NCBI GenBank assembly: GCA_016718265.1
Contig: JADKDZ010000001.1
Location: forward strand, 248,001-312,000
Direction of reading: 5' to 3'
Length of the DNA: 64,000 nucleotides
Source: Uliginosibacterium sp.
GTDB lineage: Bacteria > Pseudomonadota > Gammaproteobacteria > Burkholderiales > Rhodocyclaceae
Within the stretch, counting starts at the first letter, position 1. Every line of letters begins with the position of its first letter. The position numbers were made by a program, and so were the translations under genes. The notes beneath the pieces are model-generated. The model searched no databases. It was given only the letters and a program-made list of their open reading frames with translations, and was not told the origin of the DNA. Positions 30,140 through 37,138 of the stretch are shown piece after piece.

Positions 30140-30176
30140 TGCCTGAAGAAGCGCTTGCAGCAAGGCTCTTCAGGCA
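30140..30176. terminator. Hairpin after the MocR gene (copy 2 of the stem)
   Basis: TGCCTGAAGA at 30140-30149 pairs with TCTTCAGGCA at 30167-30176. It begins nine bases after the stop codon but has no U-run. Confidence 0.5.
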
Positions 30177-30251
30177 ATGCCCTGCGCGCGACACGGCAGC
30201 ACTGCGGCGCATGCGGCATAATCGCGGCTCACTCTGCTACCGCGACCCGCC

Positions 30252-31586
30252 GTGACCGACTCCCGCCGCCCTGTCTGGCTTGAAGCCCTGCTCAACCGCC
30301 GGATGCTGATCTGCATCCTGACCGGGTTTTCTTCCGGCCTGCCGCTCTACCTGCTGCTCAATCTGGTGCCCGCCTGGCTCAAGACCGAGGGGCTCTCTCT
30401 GAAGATGATCGGCATCTTCGCGCTGATCCAGTTTCCCTACACCTGGAAGTTCCTGTGGTCGCCCCTGCTCGACCGCTACGCGCTGCCCCTGCTCGGGCGC
30501 AGACGCGGCTGGATGCTGCTGACCCAGCTCATGCTGATTGGCGCGATTGCGACCCTTGGGCAAGTCTCCGTCGGCACGCTGGCACAGGCCCCCGACCCGG
30601 CGGTGTTCGACGCCCCCGCCTGGATGATCAATCTGCAGCGCTACGGCCCGCTGTTTGCGCTGACCGGAGCCATCGCATTCTTGTCTGCAACCCAGGACAT
30701 TGTGCTCGACGCTTTCCGTCGCGAGCTGCTGCCGGAGATCGAACTCGGCCTGGGCAACGCCATTCACGTCAATGCCTACAAGATTGCCGGCCTGGTGCCG
30801 GGCTCCGTCTCGCTGATCCTCGCCGATTACCTGCCCTGGAGCACGGTGTTCATCGTGACTGCGCTCTTCATGCTGCCCGGTGCGGCCATGAGCCTGATGG
30901 TGGCCGAGCCCCGCGCGACTGGGGCCACGCCACGCAGCCTGCGTGAAGCCGTCATCGAGCCCTTCCACGAATTCTTCGGCCGCCACGGCATTCGATCCGC
31001 CTTGCTCGTACTGCTGTTCATCCTGCTCTACAAGCTCGGCGACTCGCTCTGCACCGCGCTCGCCACGCCCTTCTATCTCGACATGGGCTTCACCAAGACG
31101 CAGATCGGGCTCGTCGCCAAAAATGCCGGCCTGTGGCCCAGCGTCATTGGGGGCCTGCTCGGGGGCTTATGGATGGTCAAGCTCGGCATCAACCGCGCCC
31201 TCTGGATCTTCGGCGTGCTGCAGTGGCTCGCCATCGCAGGCTTTGCCTGGCTCGCCTGGCTGGGCCCGGCCGAGGCCGATGCCGCGCGGCTCGCAGTGCT
31301 TGCCATCGTCATCGGGGTGGAAGCGGCCGGCGTCGGGCTGGGCACCACGGCCTTCGTCGCCTGGATGGCGCGCACCACGCACCCTGCTTACACCGCCACC
31401 CAGCTGGCATTATTCACCAGCCTGATGGCCGTGCCGCGCACCTTCATCAATGCCGGCGCAGGTTGGCTCGTGGAAGGCCTGGGCTGGTTCAACTTCTTCG
31501 TGCTGTGCTTCGTGCTCGCCGTGCCGGGCATGCTCTTGCTCTTCAAGGTTGCCCCCTGGCGTGGCGGCAATGAGGCCCAAGCATGA
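30252..31586 (+). CDS. ampG: AmpG-like muropeptide permease (MFS)
   Basis: 444 residues, 12 or so membrane segments. AmpG imports GlcNAc-anhydroMurNAc peptides for cell-wall recycling and links to beta-lactamase induction. The N-terminal block LTGFSSGLPLYLLLNLVPAW, then FPYTWKFLWSPLLDRY and RRRGWMLLTQ, is the AmpG family signature. ATQDIVLDAFRRELLP in the fourth helix also fits. The start is GTG 30252; no better ATG is near. Its stop overlaps the next start in ATGA at 31583-31586. Confidence 0.9.
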   Translation: MTDSRRPVWLEALLNRRMLICILTGFSSGLPLYLLLNLVPAWLKTEGLSLKMIGIFALIQFPYTWKFLWSPLLDRYALPLLGRRRGWMLLTQLMLIGAIATLGQVSVGTLAQAPDPAVFDAPAWMINLQRYGPLFALTGAIAFLSATQDIVLDAFRRELLPEIELGLGNAIHVNAYKIAGLVPGSVSLILADYLPWSTVFIVTALFMLPGAAMSLMVAEPRATGATPRSLREAVIEPFHEFFGRHGIRSALLVLLFILLYKLGDSLCTALATPFYLDMGFTKTQIGLVAKNAGLWPSVIGGLLGGLWMVKLGINRALWIFGVLQWLAIAGFAWLAWLGPAEADAARLAVLAIVIGVEAAGVGLGTTAFVAWMARTTHPAYTATQLALFTSLMAVPRTFINAGAGWLVEGLGWFNFFVLCFVLAVPGMLLLFKVAPWRGGNEAQA

Positions 31587-32194
31587 GTCCATTTCATAGA
31601 CCGGCCGGGAACCCACGCCTTCGCCTCATCCTCAGCTCGATGGCCGCTGCGCTGATCTCGGCGAGCGCCTGCGCGGAGCCAGCCCGCGTGCCACGCGCCT
31701 TGGCCGCGTTCATCCCGGCCGGCAGTACCTTGCTCGACTACATCGAGGCAGACCTGAATGGCGACGGGACGAAAGACTATGCGTTTATCCTGGAATCGAG
31801 AGCATCCAACCCGGAAGCCGGCGAGCGCTCGTTGACTATCGCCGTCCGCGAAGCAGACGGCGCCTTGCGTGCCGTCAAGACCAACCGCAAGTTGGTCCTC
31901 TGCGCACAGTGCGGCGGCGTGATGGGTGATCCGTTCAACGAATTGCGCGCCGAAAAGAACGGCTTCTCCGTCAGCCATTACGGCGGTAGCGGCTGGCGCT
32001 GGAGCAACGCCTTCACGTTTCGCTATTCAGGTCGCGACCGCAGCTGGCAGCTCACGCGCGCTGAGAAAACATCCTTCCATGTCGCCAAGCCTGACGAGAT
32101 CGAGACCGAGGTCCACCGCCCGCCGAAGGACTTCGGCAAGATCGATCTTGCCGATTTCGACCCCAAACACTACCTGGGCGTCGGGCCCAAATAA
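31583..32194 (+). CDS. Secreted hypothetical protein, coupled to ampG
   Basis: 203 residues with a signal peptide (LILSSMAAALISASACAEPA); the Cys in SACAEP could be lipidated or just near the cut. Residues 50-75 hold DYIEADLNGDGTKDYAF, a calcium-loop-like pattern seen in VCBS/FG-GAP repeats. CAQCGGVMGDPF is a short CxxC. The protein is probably periplasmic. Overlap of four bases with ampG suggests translation coupling and perhaps a wall-related role. No named family recognised. Confidence 0.7.
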   Translation: MSPFHRPAGNPRLRLILSSMAAALISASACAEPARVPRALAAFIPAGSTLLDYIEADLNGDGTKDYAFILESRASNPEAGERSLTIAVREADGALRAVKTNRKLVLCAQCGGVMGDPFNELRAEKNGFSVSHYGGSGWRWSNAFTFRYSGRDRSWQLTRAEKTSFHVAKPDEIETEVHRPPKDFGKIDLADFDPKHYLGVGPK

Positions 32195-32246
32195 TCACGC
32201 CAGGTCCAGATACAAGACTTGGCGCATCACCTTCGGGAGTCTGCCA

Positions 32247-32963
32247 TTGAGTACATCAAGCCTTATCCAGGCGGCGCAGCGGCTATCAAACACTGTCGCC
32301 ACGATGCGCTTCGCCCTGCCCATCACCCACACCTACAATCCATTGGAATATGCCTGGGCGCCGCACGAGGAGTACTTGCGCAAGTTTGGCGAGGGCAGGA
32401 AGCGGGTGATCTTCGTCGGCATGAATCCCGGCCCCTTCGGCATGGTGCAGATTGGCGTACCTTTTGGCGAAATAGCTGCAGCGCGGGACTGGATGGGAAT
32501 TTCCGCGCCCGTCGCAAAGCCGGCTGAAGAAACGCCCGCACGCCCGATCGAGGGCTGGGACTGCGCACGCTCGGAAGTGTCAGGTCGCCGCCTGTGGGGC
32601 CTGTTTGCGGAACGCTTCGGCACCGCAGAGGCCTTCTTCGCCGAGCACTTCGTCGCCAACTATTGCCCACTGGCGTTCTTTGAGGGCAAGCGCAACGTCA
32701 CGCCCGACAAGCTGCCCGCAGTGGAGCAGGCCCCGCTGCTTGCCGCATGCGATGAGCATTTGCGTCAGCTCGTCGACACCACGGGCGCGGAGTGGGTGAT
32801 CGGGATTGGCGCATGGTCAGAGACGCGCGCGCGCGAGGCCTGCGCCGGCATGCCGGTCCAGTTCGGCCGTGTGCTCCACCCCAGCCCGGCCAGCCCGGCC
32901 GCCAACCGGGGCTGGAGCGAAGCCGCCAGCAAGCAGCTCCTGGCGCTGGGGGTCTGGGCGTAG
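32247..32963 (+). CDS. SMUG1-type uracil-DNA glycosylase
   Basis: Removes uracil and oxidised pyrimidines from DNA. 238 residues from TTG 32247, chosen because GGGAG lies before it and the N-terminal block SLIQAAQRLSNTV belongs to the family; an ATG at 32304 would cut that off. Motif 1 GMNPGPFGM and VPFGEI bind the water and base. VANYCPLAFF lies in the middle, and HPSPASPAANRGW is the DNA-minor-groove loop. Family length about 230-270. It lies next to the SOS-controlled UmuD-like gene, so a DNA-damage pair is possible. Confidence 0.88.
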   Translation: MSTSSLIQAAQRLSNTVATMRFALPITHTYNPLEYAWAPHEEYLRKFGEGRKRVIFVGMNPGPFGMVQIGVPFGEIAAARDWMGISAPVAKPAEETPARPIEGWDCARSEVSGRRLWGLFAERFGTAEAFFAEHFVANYCPLAFFEGKRNVTPDKLPAVEQAPLLAACDEHLRQLVDTTGAEWVIGIGAWSETRAREACAGMPVQFGRVLHPSPASPAANRGWSEAASKQLLALGVWA

Positions 32964-32986
32964 CACCCGCTCCGCATGCGCGGTGC

Positions 32987-33031
32987 TTGACAGCACTATT
33001 CCGGGTCGAGATACTGTAATTATTTACAGCA
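32987..33031 (+). promoter_or_regulatory. SOS-type promoter: LexA box over the -10
   Basis: TTGACA at 32987-32992, 17 bases, then GATACT at 33010-33015 form a plausible sigma-70 promoter. TACTGTAATTATTTACAGCA at 33012-33031 holds CTGT-N8-ACAG, the exact core of the gammaproteobacterial and betaproteobacterial LexA box. It ends six bases before the ATG at 33038. Confidence 0.85.
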
Positions 33032-33037
33032 TCTCTC

Positions 33038-33535
33038 ATGGCCGCCCAGCTTTCGCTCCCCTTTGTCAGCCTCGTCGGCGCCTCGCCTTCCGCACCGCCG
33101 GAGGCGGCGGCCGGCGTTCAGCGTACGCGGCGCAATCGTAGTGTGCCGCGCACCTTGCCCCTCGCCAGCCGCACGGCCGAAGGCCCCCCCGCGCAGAATC
33201 AGGCGGACGAAAGCCGGTTTCTCGACGTGCATGACTATCTCGTCCGCCGGGATGACACGAGCTTCGTCTTCCCGATGCCGGACGACGGCATGTCGGGCGC
33301 TGGGCTCTTGGCGGGCGATATGCTGGTGGTCGACCAGCGCATTACACCCGCACATGGTCACATCGTTCTGGCAGTCATCAATGGCGAACGCCTTGTCCGC
33401 CGTCTGCATCATCGCGGCCGCAAGACTTCGCTGCTTGCCGAACACCCCGAGTTGCCCGAAGTCCTCCTCGAAGACGGCAGCGAACTCACGATCTGGGGCG
33501 TCGTGGTCGGCGAATTCAAACGGCTGCTGGGCTAA
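33038..33535 (+). CDS. UmuD-like (peptidase S24) protein lacking both catalytic residues
   Basis: 165 residues. The C-terminal 90 align without gaps to UmuD through DDGMSGAGLLAGDMLVVD, ITPAHGHIVLAVINGERL and EDGSELTIWGVVVG. The nucleophile Ser (UmuD DSM, Ser60) is Gly84 here (DGM). The general-base Lys (UmuD VKKL, Lys97) is Arg121 (VRRL). Self-cleavage is therefore not expected. The N-terminal 55 residues are Pro/Ala-rich and unlike UmuD. No umuC follows. The promoter carries a perfect LexA box, so the protein should rise with DNA damage. It could act as a ready-made UmuD'-like partner, or block the real one; both are inference. Confidence 0.85.
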   Translation: MAAQLSLPFVSLVGASPSAPPEAAAGVQRTRRNRSVPRTLPLASRTAEGPPAQNQADESRFLDVHDYLVRRDDTSFVFPMPDDGMSGAGLLAGDMLVVDQRITPAHGHIVLAVINGERLVRRLHHRGRKTSLLAEHPELPEVLLEDGSELTIWGVVVGEFKRLLG

Positions 33536-33646
33536 GCCGTTCTCTTGCGTCATGCAGCGCCAAACCTAGGGGCATCCTGTCGCGCCCTTCTCCGCCGGAT
33601 TCGCCATATTCAGGGCGATGTGCCAAAAAAATATAACGAGGACAGC

Positions 33647-35716
33647 ATGCGCAACAATCAGCCCGTAAGTGGAAAAGAGCGCCCCTATCCCGCTGGTCGC
33701 GTCATCATCAGTCGCACCGACAGCAAAGGCCGCATCACCGACGTCAACGCGGCGTTCGCGGAAATCTCGGGCTTCGACATTGATGAGCTGATGGGGCAGT
33801 CGCATAACATGCTGCGTCACCCCGACATGCCTGCTGAAGTCTTCCGGGACCTCTGGGTAACACTTAAGGCCGGGCGCCCCTGGAGTGGCGTGATCAAGAA
33901 CCGCTGCAAGAATGGCGATCATTACTGGGTGCGCGCCACAACCACTGCGCTGCCGGGCGGCGCAGGCTACCTGTCCGTCCGCACCGAGGCCAGTCGCGCC
34001 GACATCCAGCGGGCAGAAGTCCTGTATGCCCGCCCGCGCCTGCACCTTGACGGAGGCCGGCGTCGGCCGTCGGGCTTGCTCGGCTGGCTGGTGTCCTTCA
34101 ACCGGCGCGTACGACTTGCGTGGCGCTTCTGGGCAACATTTGCCGTTTTCGCCGCCCTGATGCTGCTTGGAGCAGGCGTCGCCCAGTACGGTCAGCGCGA
34201 GCTGGAGAATCAGTTGCGCGATTACATCCAGCACGATCAGGCCCGCCTGCTGGCCTACGGGCAAATGTATGCACAGGGCCTGCAAACCGGGCAGGCGATT
34301 CGCAACATCATCCTCGACCCGAAAAACCCGAAGGCATACGAGAACCTCGCTGCCGCGGAGAAGGCATTCGATGCCGCGCTCGCCAAGGCCGAGGGTCTGG
34401 TTGCCAGCCCCGCCGAGGGCGATACCCTGAAGCAGATTCAGGGGCTCTGGAGCAAGGATCGCCAGCTCAAGAGCCAGCTCAGCACGCTTGCGCGTGAAGG
34501 CGACACGGCAGGCGCCATCGACCGGCTCAACAAGGAAGAAACGCCCGTCTGGCGAAGCCTGAAAGATGTCTTGCTACGGCAGGGCGAGGCCTCGCGTCAA
34601 CAATCCGAAACCACTGCACTGCGCACGCTGGGCGGCGCTGCTGAACAGCGCAGGCTCGGGCTCGGTCTGACCGCGTTTGCCATGCTCGCCGGCATTGCGA
34701 TGTTCGGCGCCATGATCAGCTACCTGGCTCGCAACATGCGGCGCACGCGCGAACTCCTGCATGGGATTGCCGAGAGTGGCGATCTCTCCGCGCCCTTGCC
34801 CATCAGCATGTATGACGAAATTGGCGAGGTGCTGACCCAGATCGTGCTGATGCGCAGCAAGCTGCATGAACTGGTGGCAGACCTGGTGGACCGCATCGCC
34901 TTGATGGCGCCCCAGGCACATTCACTCAACGAAGCGGCGAATGCCGAATCGCTTGCCTCCGAGCGTCAGTCGAAGTCGGCAACCGCCATGGCCGCCGCCA
35001 TCGAGGAACTCACCGTCACCGTGGACCAGGTGCGCGACCGTGCCAATGAGTCACGTGAGATCGCGCTCCGCACCGAAGAGCTGGCCCAGAACGGCGGCAC
35101 CGTGATCCGCCAGGCGGCCGATGAGATCAGCCTGATTTCCACCACCGTGCAGCAGGCCGTAGAGTCGGTCGCCACCCTGCAACAGCATTCGGCGCAAATC
35201 AGCAGCATTGTGCAGGTGATCCGCGAGATCGCGGATCAGACCAACCTGCTGGCCCTGAACGCCGCCATTGAGGCCGCCCGCGCCGGCGAATCAGGCCGGG
35301 GCTTTGCAGTGGTGGCGGACGAAGTGCGCAAACTCGCCGAACGCACCAGTGGTTCGACCCAGGAAATCTCGCAGATGGTGAGCATGATCCAGCAAGGCAC
35401 CTTGAGCGTTGCCGATGGCATGCAGGCCTCAACCGCCCGCGTCACGGAAGGCGTAGCGCTCGCCAACCGGGCGGACGAAGCCATCACCGAAATCCAGACT
35501 TCGGTCATCGCTGCGGCGAACGCGGTCTCTGCTATTTTCGACGCACTCAAGGAGCAGGCCGCCGCCGCACATGAGATCGCCTCCCGCGTCGAAGAAATCG
35601 CAACCGACTCCGAGCAGGGTACGCACGCAGCCAGCCAGACCTCGGCCTCGGCCACGCAACTAAGCACGCTCACCGACGAAATGCAGCAACTCGCCCAGCG
35701 TTTCAGAATCACCTGA
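33647..35716 (+). CDS. Aer-like methyl-accepting chemotaxis receptor with N-terminal PAS domain
   Basis: 689 residues from ATG 33647 (GAGGA seven bases before). The PAS domain at 15-120 has the Aer signature GQSHNMLRHPDMP and GVIKNRCKNGDHYWVRA, which binds FAD and senses redox or oxygen. Two TMs (FWATFAVFAALMLLGAGVAQ, LGLTAFAMLAGIAMFGAMIS) flank a helical periplasmic region. A HAMP and a signalling hairpin with EIADQTNLLALNAAIEAARA follow. No pentapeptide receptor tail (it ends QRFRIT). A copy of this 3' end recurs at 41110-41134. Confidence 0.92.
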   Translation: MRNNQPVSGKERPYPAGRVIISRTDSKGRITDVNAAFAEISGFDIDELMGQSHNMLRHPDMPAEVFRDLWVTLKAGRPWSGVIKNRCKNGDHYWVRATTTALPGGAGYLSVRTEASRADIQRAEVLYARPRLHLDGGRRRPSGLLGWLVSFNRRVRLAWRFWATFAVFAALMLLGAGVAQYGQRELENQLRDYIQHDQARLLAYGQMYAQGLQTGQAIRNIILDPKNPKAYENLAAAEKAFDAALAKAEGLVASPAEGDTLKQIQGLWSKDRQLKSQLSTLAREGDTAGAIDRLNKEETPVWRSLKDVLLRQGEASRQQSETTALRTLGGAAEQRRLGLGLTAFAMLAGIAMFGAMISYLARNMRRTRELLHGIAESGDLSAPLPISMYDEIGEVLTQIVLMRSKLHELVADLVDRIALMAPQAHSLNEAANAESLASERQSKSATAMAAAIEELTVTVDQVRDRANESREIALRTEELAQNGGTVIRQAADEISLISTTVQQAVESVATLQQHSAQISSIVQVIREIADQTNLLALNAAIEAARAGESGRGFAVVADEVRKLAERTSGSTQEISQMVSMIQQGTLSVADGMQASTARVTEGVALANRADEAITEIQTSVIAAANAVSAIFDALKEQAAAAHEIASRVEEIATDSEQGTHAASQTSASATQLSTLTDEMQQLAQRFRIT

Positions 35717-35759
35717 ACCAGTCCAGCGCACGCAGGCGCATTCCGCGCATGCATCGACG

Positions 35760-35895
35760 TCGTCACTCCCAGCCCTGCTCTGCAAGCCCCTATTGACCGC
35801 CTCTGGGGGCCGGGAGCGCCCGCACAGCTGCGGGGACATTTGCCGAGCAGGTCTTCTGCGATGGCGACCCGGTGCGGGTGCACAGCAGTCATTGG
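35760..35895 (+). pseudogene. Decayed 5' fragment of an AraC-family gene
   Basis: These bases align with the first 150 or so of the intact AraC gene at 41231. Shared blocks include CAAGCC..TTGACCGC.TCTGGGG, GCCCGCACAGC and ATGGCGACCC.GT. One internal gap and many substitutions leave no open frame. It follows the chemoreceptor stop by about 44 bases. The rest of 35717-36232 holds no gene I can name. Confidence 0.7.
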
Positions 35896-36232
35896 AACTT
35901 CTAGTCTTCCGTTTGAACAAACAGCAGCGGACCGCCTGAATGTATCGCGCATGCTTTCAGGGTCAGGCACAGCACGCTGACAGCGTGGTAGTCGAGCAGA
36001 AGAAAGGGGCCAGACGCCAAGGGACCCGTCGGTGTATGGTTGCCTGGCTTCTTCAAGGATGAACCAGCCCGTGCTGGCGAGCGTATCTGAACGGTCCTGC
36101 ACAAGCACCTTTGCCTGCTTAGCACTGAATCATGACGCGCTGGGAGACTCGGGTAGTCGATGCCTGAGGCATGTCGAGAAACGAATTGGTTCTAGAATAT
36201 CAATCGCAGCCAACATAGGGAGGACTTCATCC

Positions 36233-36907
36233 ATGTTTGTCGTCTATGGCATTTCCGGGCAGAGCTTTCGCGGTCCCATGGAGGGCTTGAATCAAGTTCC
36301 TGGTGTTGCGGCAGCACGGCGGGTGCGCGGCGTGGAGAAAGAGGGCGAAGAACTCGGGCCCGAGTATCGGGTTGAGACACGCGCCGACCTCGACGTGGCC
36401 GCCCCCGACGCGCGGGCGCGAGCGGCCTACGCCAGCATGTTGCCTCGCGTTCTTGATCGAGGTCCGGTGCGCCATGCCTGGCAGGTCATGGGGCGCGATG
36501 TGCTTAGTCTGCGAACCACGGATACCGTGGCCGACGCTTGGCGTGCTCTGACTGCACGGGGCGTTCGTCAGGCGCCCGTGGTCGATGCTTTGAACAACGT
36601 GGTAGGGCTGGTCAGCGACCGCGATCTGCTTACCGTGATTGACCTGGTGCCGCTCGCGCCCGCGCTCGGAACACCCGGAGGACGTGTGAGTGGCGCGTTG
36701 GACCGCAGTGTCGCGGAGGTGATGGTGACGCCGGTCGTGTGTGCTGACCCGGTCACCGACATCCGGCGAATCGCCCATGTCTTGATAGAAACCGGCTTGA
36801 CCGCGCTGCCGGTAGTGAACGAATCGCAGATGCTGCTCGGCGTAGTGTCTCGCGGCGACATCCTGCGCGCCGCGGTGGCGGATCCCCCCCTCAGCCTGTG
36901 GGCGTAG
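36233..36907 (+). CDS. CBS-domain pair protein
   Basis: 224 residues from ATG 36233 with GGGAGGA before it. The N-terminal 80 residues are of no known domain (SGQSFRGPMEGLNQVPGV). Two CBS domains follow. The first runs from MGRDVLSLRTTDTVADAWRA with APVVDALNNVVGLVSDRDLL. The second runs from VMVTPVVCADPVTDIRRIAH with LPVVNESQMLLGVVSRGDIL. CBS pairs bind adenosyl ligands and gate other activities. A P-type ATPase gene lies 231 bases on in the same direction, so it may tune ion flux (inference). Confidence 0.82.
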   Translation: MFVVYGISGQSFRGPMEGLNQVPGVAAARRVRGVEKEGEELGPEYRVETRADLDVAAPDARARAAYASMLPRVLDRGPVRHAWQVMGRDVLSLRTTDTVADAWRALTARGVRQAPVVDALNNVVGLVSDRDLLTVIDLVPLAPALGTPGGRVSGALDRSVAEVMVTPVVCADPVTDIRRIAHVLIETGLTALPVVNESQMLLGVVSRGDILRAAVADPPLSLWA

Positions 36908-37138
36908 AACTGACTTGAACCAATACTGACGAATGATTTCTCACGCGGGCGGGTTGTTGACGAAAGTGTTCGCACGCGATTATAAGCACTCAGTGCTGAT
37001 CGACGCTGAGCATACCGGCGCGAGCGGCAGCCCGACCCGCGCAAGTCATGTATGAACGCTGCTCTGACGAACAGGTGATGAAGCAGGTTTTGGTCAGAGC
37101 CTGAGTTAAGCCTTAGCGACCAAGAGGGAAATGATTCC

